A DNA stretch of 64,000 nt, taken from Taxillus chinensis. Lineage: Eukaryota; Streptophyta; Magnoliopsida; Santalales; Loranthaceae. The notes under the pieces are model-generated. The model ran no database searches. It was given only the letters and a program-made list of their open reading frames with translations, and was not told the DNA's origin. Positions 1 to 7,839 of this stretch are shown piece after piece; within the stretch, counting starts at the first letter, position 1, and each line of letters starts with the position of its first letter. The DNA is taken from assembly GCA_023512835.1 (NCBI GenBank), contig CM042084.1:48469609-48533608 (forward strand), in the 5' to 3' direction. A program made the position numbers and the translations under genes.

Positions 1-74
1 TTCTTAGTTCCGGGTTCCCTAGAATTTGGGGGCGTGACAAGTTGGTATCAGAGCATGGTCTAGCGGACCTAGGT
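1..74 (+). mobile_element. Edge of an outer Tekay-type element: LTR end, primer site and leader
   Basis: The stretch holds the end of a Tekay-type LTR (GGGGGCGTGACA, ending near 39), then TGGTATCAGAGCATGG at 43-58, which matches the 3' end of initiator tRNA-Met as a minus-strand primer site, then leader sequence (TCTAGCGGACCTAGGT). It parallels positions 1880-1930 of the neighbouring element. The next element begins at 75 directly inside this leader, so Tekay-1 inserted into an older relative whose remainder lies outside the window or was lost. Confidence 0.7.
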
Positions 75-626
75 TGTAATGACCCGTGTGTAAGAAGTTA
101 ACCACAAACACTTTGGATGTTGGTGCACAAGTTTGAGGTAAGAGATGAGCCCAAGAGGAGACTTTTGGGAGGTGCATGTGACAAGTGATAACGTACATTT
201 ATGCCCTAGGAAGATGCTATGCGTATACAGGCGGTTTAAGCTGTTTTGGCTGATCTTGGAGCTCACTTTTGATAGGGTAGATGGCCTCAAACAATTGGCG
301 TGCAAGAACAAAAGTTTCTTAAAATGAGGTCCTCTATCTACCACAGAAATTTCAGAGCATTTGGAGCTGCACGTGAATTCACCCATTTCACGTGCAAGCA
401 TATTTTTGCTTCTCAGACCTCTACTAGATGCAAGGAGGCTTGGGGTGAAGTTTGAGTGCATTTGGAGCTGCACGCCAATTGGGGAATTGGCGTGTAAATT
501 GGCGTGCAGGCATGTTTTTGCATGGTTGCCTTGGTTTTGTCATTCTAATCTTCTTTTCCCAAAGGACCAGGTTAGAATAGTGAGTATTTTGGTGTGTATG
601 GATGCGGAAAGGTTGTAACTTGTGTA

Positions 627-710
627 ATCAAAACTACGTCATTTTGATGCTGGGATTCACTTAATCAAAACTACGTCGTTTTGATGTTGTGTTGTCTATA
701 TAAGGAGGAG
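627..710 (+). promoter_or_regulatory. Tekay-1 U3 core promoter: paired palindromes plus TATA box
   Basis: Two near-palindromes of form ATCAAAAC-N6-GTTTTGAT, each with an ACGT core, lie at 627-648 and 664-685. TATATAAGG follows at 697-705. The same arrangement recurs in every Tekay LTR in the window (minus-strand copies near 29480-29545, 33775-33835, 53274-53351, 60640-60710, 62480-62535). ACGT cores are known bZIP contacts in plants; that role here is inference. Transcription should start about 30 bp after the TATA box. Confidence 0.6.
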
Positions 711-1263
711 AAGCCTCTCTGTTTTAGGGTTAGGGTTTGTTGCTCCACCAGCCGTCACAGAGAGAGAGAGAGGGAAGGAGAGCTTCTGGTGGCTGCCGGA
801 GCGTCTTGCGTGGGTGGTCGGAGTCTTGTGTGGAAGCGGGAGCAGGAGAACGTACAAGGTAGGGGTTCTGTTCTTCCTAAGTCCTCCTCTGTCCTAGGGT
901 CCTAGGGCAGATTATGGGTTATATCTGTTTATATATATATATGTAATCCATATAGGTGTGATCTCCTATATGGATGTTGGCCTTCAATGGCATTTTGGTG
1001 TGATTCTGCTGTTGGGTGGTTGGTGCATGTCACATGCTTGATGAAATGCCTGTGTGAATATTGATGTGTGTATATGCCTAGTACATGTTTGATAAAATGC
1101 CTGTGTGGTTGGACTTGTGATTCGGTGTAAGTATGCATGCTGGGTGTTTGTTCTATTGCCTGAATGACTGGGTTGGTGCACTTGTGAACGGGTGCACACC
1201 AAGTGTTTGGTTTTATGCTTGAGTGACCGTGGTGTATGTTGTGTGCATGATTGTCTTTATCGG

Positions 1264-1390
1264 GCCTGAAGGGGCGGTTAAATCACTTTGCCTGAGAGGC
1301 GGATAAACCAAAGGGCCTAAAGAGGCGGTTAAACTACTTTGCCCGAGAGGCGGTTAAATCGATGGCCTGAAGAGGCGGTTAAATTACTTA
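1264..1390 (+). repeat. 26-bp tandem repeat inside Tekay-1 LTR
   Basis: About five degenerate copies of a 26-bp unit with the core GAGGCGGTTAAA. It lies in the transcribed part of the LTR. A cleaner seven-copy version is at 12973-13152 in a related LTR. Confidence 0.75.
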
Positions 1391-1894
1391 TTTGAGATGT
1401 GGTTTGTTAGTTGGTGTGGTGGGGCTGGGGTTACGCCCACTTGTGTGGAATGTTTTATTTTCTTTTTCCTAATACCGTCACGTCACTACACCCGTGCACA
1501 TGCATGTAGCCTTTAGGAGCATGGGAAGGGTTGGGGAGACTTGATCCCCTACTGGTTGTGGTTGCTCACCCCTCCTACCGTGTTTGCTTGTTTTCCAGGG
1601 ACTTACAGGCGTTAGGTGGATACACCAAGGTGGAAGACCTTATTTATTTTACTCTCTTCCATTTATGTTATTCGTTTATGGGAATTGATGTAACCCCCGG
1701 TGGGGATGGGATTGGAAAGGATTTTGTTGTAATAAACTGGTTTGGATTGCTTTTATGAACACTTTCTTAAATGTGTTGTGGATGTTTAAAATGTTATAAT
1801 CTTGGTTTGTATCCTAACCCCTTTGCCCTCCGTGTGGGTAAAAGGGGAGTCACGCACCGGTTTCCTCGGGTTGGAAATCCGGGGCGTGACAATA

Positions 1895-2300
1895 TGGTAT
1901 CGAGCATGGTCTAGTTGGCCTAGGGTAGTGGGCGGACTTGGTTATCTTGAGTCCTTTGGAGGAGCCTGGAGGGACATGCCTGATCAACATGGTCCTCTTT
2001 GAGCCTCCAAGGTGTACTTAGGGTAGTCCGGTCTTGTGGTAGGATTTGCATGCATTGGCATTAGGGCACTAGTTGCATTTCTGTGTGAATGTGTGCTAAA
2101 CCGTGGATAAGATAATATGATTAAGTGAAATGTGCAACTCTGATTTGTTTGGCAATGGGTATTGAACCGTGAAATGTGATTGATACAATGTATGTGTGTA
2201 ATGTCATGTGATAGTGGAATTGATCGGTGGGGTAGAGGTAGTGACGCGATAGATTATAAATTCGTTTTGACGTTTGTGCTTCTTACTTCGTGTAGTAAGA
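1895..2300 (+). other. Tekay-1 primer binding site and Gag leader
   Basis: TGGTATCGAGCATGG at 1895-1909 begins three bases after the LTR and matches the tRNA-iMet primer site used by the related copies (TGGTATCAGAGCATGG), with one base lost. The rest to 2300 is untranslated leader; I see no gene in it. Confidence 0.75.
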
Positions 2301-3605
2301 ATGCCACCGAGGAGAGTGACACGTGCGTCCGGGGCGATGGGCGATGAGTCATCTGCCCATGAGGGTCCGGGTGCGGGACCGTCTGGTTGGAGGGCATGCG
2401 TTGTTACCGCACGGCTACAAGAAGGCATCCGACTGGAGGTACGAGAGCTACGGGAGGGACTCCGGCAAGGACGTTCGGGGAGGAGGTGCGCCGTGAGATG
2501 GCAAAGCACGGCAGGTGGTGCCACCACCACCACCACCATGGAGGAGAGCTACCTCGTGAGCATGAGAGTTCGGCCGGGTGGTGTACCGACTCGTGCGAGA
2601 GGATGACGTGGTGACACGGTTCCAAAAGGAACAACCTCCGCGATTCAAGCGGGAAGGTGAACCCGTGGTAGGCTGAATAGTGGTTGAGGCGGATCAAGTA
2701 TGTGTTCTCCTTTCTCCTGCCCCGGGAGGAGGATAAGGTGCGACTGGCAATTCGGCAGTTGGAGGGGGATGCTTTGGAGTGGTGGACGAGTGTTGCGGGG
2801 AGCCGTGCAGTGCAACTCATGATTTGGGAGGAGTTCTTGCAACTCTTCCATGATGAGTTCTTCCCGGAATCGGTGAGATGGCGAAGAGGGAAGAATTCGG
2901 CAGCTTGGCCAGGGATCCAGGACGGTACCCGAGTATGAGCGGGAGTTCGGAGCTTGAGTAGGTTCGCTCCTCGAGATCTGTGGCAAGGGAGGACCTGAAG
3001 GCCCACAAGTTCACTTTGGGCCTTAGGCCAGCCCTTAGGCAGAGGGTGGCAATTCTACGCTTGAGGAACTATGCTGAGGTTGTGGAGACGGCCCGTATAG
3101 CCGAGAGAGAGTTGGATGACGGGAGGCAGGCCCATCAGGGTCGCCAGTTGCAGAGCGGGCCTGATCGAGATGCAGGGTCCAAGAGACTCAAGACGGAGGA
3201 GAGGGATAGCAGTTCTTTTCGCATCGGGGTCGGACATCCTGTGAACCCCTGGGAGGTTCACCTTTGGCGGCGGAAGACAGGGTGGTCCATCTGGGAGTCT
3301 ACCTAGCGGTTGCCACCGCTCGTGGAGAGCAGGGTCACTTCAAGGGGGAGTGCCCCAAGAAGGATCGGCGATGCAACAACCGTGGGACGAGAGGGTCATT
3401 TGCGCCGGGTTTGCAGGAGTGGCAACAGGGGAACAGGGGCGTGGCATCCCGGCGTGAGGAGTGATGCTAGCTTCCGTGCACCACCGAGAGACCGACTCGT
3501 CGGTGGCAAGCCGGTCAGCAGATCCGGTCGGACCCGACCCAGGGGAGGCCGGAGCGGCAGACCGAGGCCGGAGGCAACCTTAGCGGGAAGCGTCCGGTGA
3601 GTGAG
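2301..3605 (+). pseudogene. gag: Tekay-1 Gag, frameshifted
   Basis: The start MPPRRVTRASGA at 2301 is the same start used by the minus-strand relatives at 37096 and 58728, which fixes the start codon. Recognisable blocks are FSFLLPREEDKVRLAIRQLE near 2710-2760 (capsid region), a second capsid block around 2980-3120, and cysteine/histidine-rich remains of zinc knuckles near 3330-3420. These lie in different frames with several stops, so no full Gag can be made. A CAC-repeat near 2522-2539 encodes proline in the Gag frame of the relatives. Gag normally forms the particle that packages element RNA in the cytoplasm. Confidence 0.8.
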
Positions 3606-3699
3606 CCGACCAATGGCACGGGCCAAGGAAGGGTGTTTGCACCGGAGACGACGTACCAGAGGAGGAGGCGAGCTACCACCCCCACCACCGAGGGTGGAG

Positions 3700-4485
3700 C
3701 AAGACCATCGGTGGTCGAGGTACCCTTTTGCTCTCCCGTACATTAGCTCTCGTTCTCTTCGATACGGGTGCATCGTGTTCTTTTGTTACCGAACTTGTGA
3801 TAGATAGCTTGGGGTTAGCTTGTGTGGAGGCAGCGAAGCCCCTAGTTGTTGAGTCTCCAAGTGGGGGGGGTATGACCGAGGTATGGCGAGTGTGTCGTGG
3901 ATCGTGTGTTAACCATAGGCGAGGTGGAGCCGAGTTTTGACTTACATGTGATGCCTTTGCGTACTTTTGACCTAATCTTGGGTATGGATTGGCTTATGGC
4001 TTTCCAAGCCAAGATGGGATCACACGGCAGCGTGTATCCTTCGTGACACCCGCAGGGACCTCTTGCACCTGCAGGGGGGAGTGGGACCGTGAGGCGAGTC
4101 GGGCCGGGCCGGTGTTGGACCGGTGGGGTGCCATTACCCACAGGTTAGCAGCCCCGACCTTTACCGAGGAGGGTAAGGTGGAAAAGAGGGTGTGGCTGTT
4201 TGTTGTGGACCAATTTCGGGATGTTTTTCCCGAAGAGTTGAGGAGTTTGCCACCCAAGAGGAGTGTGGAGTTCACCATTGAGTTGGTGCCGGGGACGGGT
4301 CCGATTTCCCAAGTAGCGTATCGTATGGGGGCAGCCGAGTTGAGGGAGCTTCAGAGGCAAATCGAGGAGTTGGGGGACCAGGGGTATATCGGACCGAGTA
4401 CCTCACCCCGGGGTGCTCCGGTGCTTTTTGCTAAGAAGGGCGATGACACGCTTCGTCTCTCGCATCGACTACGGAAGTCGGGTCG
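3700..4485 (+). pseudogene. pol: Tekay-1 protease and N-terminal reverse transcriptase, broken
   Basis: Aspartic protease is marked by [11 protein letters not shown] near 3758-3790. A frameshift near 3940 separates it from the frame at 3989-4489, which has [20 protein letters not shown] and [20 protein letters not shown], the usual entry to Ty3/gypsy reverse transcriptase. The expected short block joining this to the next frame is destroyed around 4445-4490. The protease would cut the Gag-Pol polyprotein. Both active-site triplet and flap region look conserved, but the reading frame is not. Confidence 0.8.
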
Positions 4486-5427
4486 ATGATCGTGAAGAAC
4501 AAGTACCCGTTGCCTCGGATAGATGAACTGTTTGACCAATTAAGTGGGGCCCAGTGCTTTTCCAAAATAGATTTATGGTCGGGGTATCACCAGCTCAGGG
4601 TTAGGGAGGAGGACATCCCTAAGACGGCTTTTCGGTGCAGGTATGGGCATTATGAGTGGGTAGTGATGCCTTTTGGGCTCACAAATGCGCCAGCGGTATT
4701 CATGCATTTGATGAACCAGGTCTTTGCTCCCTACCTGGATTCGTTTGTGGTGGTGTTTATTGATGATATCTTGGTGTACTCCAAGACCGAGAAGGAGCAT
4801 GTGGAGCACTTGGCAAAGATGTTGCAAATCTTGAGGGACCGACTGTTTGCTAAGTTTAGCAAGTGTGAATTCTGGCTACAGGAGGTTCACTTTCTTGGCC
4901 ATGTGGTGTCAGCTGAGGGAGTTAGGGTGGACCCAGCCAAGATTGAGGCTGTGGCATTGTGGGCGAGGCCAACCAACGTTTTTGAGATCCGTAGTTTTCT
5001 TGGCTTGGCAAGCTATTATCGCCGTTTTGTAGAGGGGTTCTCCCATTTGGCGGCTCCTATGACTGCGTTGACTAGGAAAGGAGTGAAATTTGAGTGGACA
5101 GACAAGTGCCAGCAAGCGTTTGAGACTCTCAAAACTCGTTTGACCACTGCACCTGTGTTGAGGTTGCCTAGGGAGGATATTCCATATGAGGTGTATTGTG
5201 ATGCGTCCAGGGTTGGTTTGGGGTGTGTGCTTATGCAAGAGCACAATGTGGTAGCTTATGGGTCAAGGCAGCTGAAGCCTGATGAGCAGAATTATCCTAC
5301 TCATGATCTGGAGTTGGCGGCCGTCATCTTCGCCCTGAAGAGTTGGCAACACTACCTCTTGGGGGAAAAGTTTGTGGTGTTCTCGGATCACAAGAGCCTT
5401 AAGACGTCTTTACCTGGAAGGACTTGA
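4486..5427 (+). CDS. pol: Tekay-1 reverse transcriptase and RNase H segment (open, partial)
   Basis: A clean 313-codon frame. Residues 1-100 hold the palm motifs [38 protein letters not shown] and the catalytic FIDDILVYS at about 91-99. Residues 150-220 are the connection ([15 protein letters not shown]). RNase H begins near residue 230 with [14 protein letters not shown] and continues through [16 protein letters not shown]. The frame ends after SDHKSLK through a frameshift near 5400; the rest of RNase H follows in another frame to about 5595. The first codon is part of a polyprotein, not a true start. The enzyme copies element RNA into DNA. Confidence 0.88.
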   Translation: MIVKNKYPLPRIDELFDQLSGAQCFSKIDLWSGYHQLRVREEDIPKTAFRCRYGHYEWVVMPFGLTNAPAVFMHLMNQVFAPYLDSFVVVFIDDILVYSKTEKEHVEHLAKMLQILRDRLFAKFSKCEFWLQEVHFLGHVVSAEGVRVDPAKIEAVALWARPTNVFEIRSFLGLASYYRRFVEGFSHLAAPMTALTRKGVKFEWTDKCQQAFETLKTRLTTAPVLRLPREDIPYEVYCDASRVGLGCVLMQEHNVVAYGSRQLKPDEQNYPTHDLELAAVIFALKSWQHYLLGEKFVVFSDHKSLKTSLPGRT

Positions 5428-5633
5428 ATTTGAGGCAAAGGAGATGGGTGGAGTATTTGCAGACCTTTGACTTTACTCTTGCCTATACCCCGGGCAAGGG
5501 TAATGTTGTAGCTGACGCGTTGAGCAGGAAAGGGAAAGCTGAGGTGGCCATGAGAGAGTGGAAGCTGATGGAGCAGTTGGCGATGTTGCGGCTGTAGCCT
5601 GTTGTTCGTGATGGTGGGACAGTCCTGAGTTCT
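5428..5633 (+). pseudogene. pol: Tekay-1 RNase H C-terminal segment, frameshifted
   Basis: After a frameshift the RNase H end is readable ([20 protein letters not shown] then [18 protein letters not shown]). An in-frame TAG lies at about 5596-5598 where relatives continue. It links the RNase H to the integrase zinc domain. Confidence 0.75.
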
Positions 5634-6578
5634 TTGGTGGTTATGCCTAAGTTGTACCAGCGCGTCCGGGAGGAACAGCTGGGTGACATTGAGTGTGAGG
5701 TTCTCCGTGCCCGTATTGAGGCTGGGGAGCTATCTGAGGACTGGACAGAGGGTCCTGAGCATGAGTTGTCTTTTCAGGGGTGGTTGGTAGTGGCTTCTTC
5801 CCACAGGGATGAGGTGATGAGGGAGTTTCACCAATCTAGAGTTGCTGTGCATCCAGGGGGTACGAAGATGTACCATGCGCTTAGGGCACATTTTTGGTGG
5901 CCCGGGATGAAACGCGATGTGGCTGCCTTTGTTTTGCGGTGCCTCACATGTCAGCAGGTGAAGGTTGAGCATCAGCGGCCAACGGGCATGTTACAGCCCT
6001 TGCCCATAGCGGAGTGGAAGTGGGACCACATAGCGATGGATTTTGTGACTGGTCTTCCACCCACCACAGGGCGGAAAGATATGATTTGGGTGATTGTGGA
6101 TCGACTCACAAAGTCGGCCCATTTCCTGGCTGTTTGCGAGCGGGACTCCATTGGGACCTTGAGTCAGCTGTACATGAACGAGATTGTGAGACTGCATGGA
6201 GTACCATCATCGGTTGTCTTTGACCAGGATTCGAGGTTCACTTCCCGTTTTTGGGCAGGTTTGCAGGAGGCTATGGGGACCAAGCTTCACTTGAGTACAG
6301 CCTTTCACCCTGAGACTGACGGCCAGACAGAGAGGACAAATCAGACTTTGGAGGACATGTTACGGGCATGTGTGTTAGACTTTGGGGGTTCGTGGGCAAC
6401 TCACCTTGCTTTGGTGGAGTTTGCCTACACAACGCTTATCAGGCATCCATTGGGATGGCTCCTTTTGAGGCATTGTATGGGCGGCCGTGTCGATCACCTT
6501 TGTGTTGGACCGAGGTGGGGGAGACAGCTCTCTTGGGACCACAGTTGGTTCAAGAGGCTACCGAGAAGGTTAAGTTGA
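5634..6578 (+). CDS. pol: Tekay-1 integrase segment (open, partial)
   Basis: A 314-codon frame. The N-terminal HHCC zinc domain is seen in HQSRVAVHPGGTKMYHALRA and CLTCQQVK (about residues 65-115). The catalytic D,D,E core is present: aspartate in IAMDFVTGLPPTTGR, aspartate in FDQDSRF, glutamate in TDGQTERTNQTLEDM. After about residue 265 the frame drifts (TLIRHPLGW) through a small indel near 6430, so the C-terminal end of the frame is not authentic. Integrase joins the element DNA to the host chromosome. Confidence 0.85.
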   Translation: MVVMPKLYQRVREEQLGDIECEVLRARIEAGELSEDWTEGPEHELSFQGWLVVASSHRDEVMREFHQSRVAVHPGGTKMYHALRAHFWWPGMKRDVAAFVLRCLTCQQVKVEHQRPTGMLQPLPIAEWKWDHIAMDFVTGLPPTTGRKDMIWVIVDRLTKSAHFLAVCERDSIGTLSQLYMNEIVRLHGVPSSVVFDQDSRFTSRFWAGLQEAMGTKLHLSTAFHPETDGQTERTNQTLEDMLRACVLDFGGSWATHLALVEFAYTTLIRHPLGWLLLRHCMGGRVDHLCVGPRWGRQLSWDHSWFKRLPRRLS

Positions 6579-7093
6579 TTCGTTAGCGTTTGTTATCGGC
6601 TCGAGTCGGCGAAATCTTATGCGGATCAGCGGCGACGACCTTTGGAGTTTTCGTTGGTGATCATGTGTTTCTTCGTGTTTCTCCACGTCATTGACATCGA
6701 CGGTTTGGGCGAGGTTCCAAGCTATCTCCGCGGTTTATTGGTCCTTTTGAGATTCTGGATCGTGTGGGGCCCGTAGCCTACCGGTTAGCGTTACCACCGT
6801 GGTGAGTCGAGTGCACAACGTGTTTCACGTGTCCCGAGTTGAGGAAGTATCACCCCGACCCCCACTCATGTGATCGATTGGGGGACATTGGATGTTGAGG
6901 ATGACATGTCCATTGTTGAGGCCCCCTATTCGTATACCGGACCGGCGGGAGAAACTTTTGCGTGGTCGTGCTATTCCTTTGGTTCGCGTCTTTGTGGCAG
7001 CACCGTGGCATTGAGGAGGAGACTTGGGAGCGTGAGTCCGTGATGCGTGAGCAAGACCTGAACTGTTCGAGGACGAACAATCTTAAGCGTGGG
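6579..7093 (+). pseudogene. pol: Tekay-1 integrase C-terminus and chromodomain remnant
   Basis: Matches the open relative at 30275-30793 (minus strand) with several frameshifts: a DHVFLRVSP-type block near 6660, a VHNVFHV-type block near 6815, then the chromodomain-like segment (IPLVRV, WHRGIEEETWE in relatives). Chromodomains in this clade direct integration to particular chromatin. The pol end encodes FEDEQS-type residues at 7066-7085 and coincides with a hairpin sequence. Confidence 0.7.
7063..7093 (+). other. Hairpin at pol end (arm-AGGA-arm), copy 1
   Basis: CTGTTCG-AGGA-CGAACAA at 7063-7080, followed by TCTTAAG. The intact form in the relative at 11538-11555 pairs perfectly (TTGTTCG with CGAACAA). 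See the second copy at 7376. Confidence 0.6.
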
Positions 7094-7375
7094 AGGTGGC
7101 TGTTGGCCAAGGGATAGTGATGTGTTTTCTTGTATTAGTTGTGCATGATTTGTTTTGTCTTTTAGACATGTGTTCATATTTGTGAGGTGTTTTGAGATGT
7201 GTATTTGTGACATGTGGATGTGTTATATGCATTATTGTGATGCATGTGGTTATGAATTATGGTGGTACCTTGTTATGTGCTGTTATGTGCTGTGCGCGGT
7301 GTATGACCCATTTGGGTGTTGTGGCTCGCCGTGTGGCAAATGGGTAGCTTGTGTTTGTTTTCCTCGTATGTCATT
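7094..7375 (+). other. Tekay-1 3' untranslated spacer
   Basis: About 280 bp of T- and G-rich sequence between pol and the polypurine tract. No gene seen. It contains GACCCATTTGGGTGTTGTGG near 7306, a stretch conserved in the other Tekay copies. Confidence 0.6.
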
Positions 7376-7411
7376 TCTTTTCGAGGATGAAAAGTCTTAA
7401 GGGGGAGAGGA
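7376..7411 (+). other. Hairpin copy 2 and polypurine tract of Tekay-1
   Basis: CTTTTCG-AGGA-TGAAAAG at 7376-7393, then TCTTAAGGGGGAGAGGA ending at 7411 immediately before the 3' LTR. The purine run is the plus-strand primer site. Hairpin and tract repeat, in changed form, the pol-end copy at 7063. Confidence 0.75.
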
Positions 7412-7740
7412 TGTAATGACCCGTGTGTAACCCGTGTGTAAGAAGTTAACCACAAATACTTTGGATGTTGGTGCACAAGTTTGAGGTAAGAGATGAGCCC
7501 AAGAGGAGACTTTTGGGAGGTGCATGTGACAAGTGATAACGTACATTTATGCCCTAGGAAGATGCTATGCGTATATAGGCGGTTTTAAGCTGTTTTGGCT
7601 GATCTTGGAGCTCACTTTTGATAGGGTAGATGGCCTCAAACAATTGGCGTGCAAGAACAAAAGTTTCTTAGAATGAGGTCCTCTATCTACCACAGAAATT
7701 TCAGAGCATTTGGAGCTGCACGTGAATTCACCCATTTCAC
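7412..7740 (+). repeat. Tekay-1 3' LTR, first 329 bp only
   Basis: Begins TGTAATGACCCGTG after the polypurine tract and follows the 5' LTR base for base, except for an 11-bp duplication near 7425 and a few changes, up to CACCCATTTCAC. It then stops: the expected GTGCAAGC continuation of 5' LTR position 404 is absent, and Sirevirus-related sequence follows. I found no continuation elsewhere in the window, so a deletion is more likely than a simple insertion. Confidence 0.85.
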
Positions 7741-7839
7741 TTTTCGACTCTGTCTCTTTCTCTCTTCCTCTCCCCTTTGACCACCTTCGAAGCTTACAAT
7801 CACTCTCTACGAGTATCTCTTTATCTCTCTACAAGCTCA

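Larger units (their letters stand above)
75..1891 (+). repeat. Tekay-1 5' LTR (1817 bp)
   Basis: Starts TGTAATGACCCGTG and ends GGGGCGTGACA, followed by a primer site. U3 holds CACGTG/CACGCC palindromes (for example 469-496), two ATCAAAAC-N6-GTTTTGAT palindromes at 627-648 and 664-685, and a TATA box at 697-705. A GA microsatellite follows near 755-775. Downstream lies a 26-bp tandem repeat (unit containing AGGCGGTTAAA) at about 1262-1390. Positions 186 to about 515 are closely related to the start of the Athila LTR at 14185. Confidence 0.9.
75..7740 (+). mobile_element. Tekay-1: Ty3/gypsy chromovirus, 3' LTR truncated
   Basis: An LTR retrotransposon with the order 5' LTR, tRNA-iMet primer site, Gag, protease, reverse transcriptase, RNase H, integrase, chromodomain remnant, polypurine tract, partial 3' LTR. 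The order with integrase last is that of Ty3/gypsy; the C-terminal chromodomain-like segment and LTR type point to the Tekay/Del clade. Over the 329 bp where both LTRs exist I see about three substitutions and two small indels (one an 11-bp duplication near the 3' LTR start), so insertion is recent. Gag and parts of pol are frameshifted. The 3' LTR stops at 7740, where unrelated sequence begins. The left flank is TAGGT; a target duplication cannot be tested because the right end is missing. Confidence 0.9.

Noticed and set aside
40..60. tRNA gene suggested by TGGTATCAGAGC (also 1895, 37531, 39660, 47817)
   Set aside because: Only 12-18 bases complementary to a tRNA 3' end occur, right after LTR ends. 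These are primer binding sites, not tRNA genes.
715..745. Telomere-like repeat (TTTTAGGGTTAGGGTTT)
   Set aside because: Only two to three units in a transcribed LTR leader, matched by CCCTAAACC-type words at the same place in other LTRs. Interstitial telomere is not supported.
2500..2545. His-tag or vector sequence (CAC repeat reading as six histidines)
   Set aside because: The run is a short CCA/CAC repeat in Gag. In the true Gag frame of the relatives it encodes a proline run (VVPPPPPPPAG).
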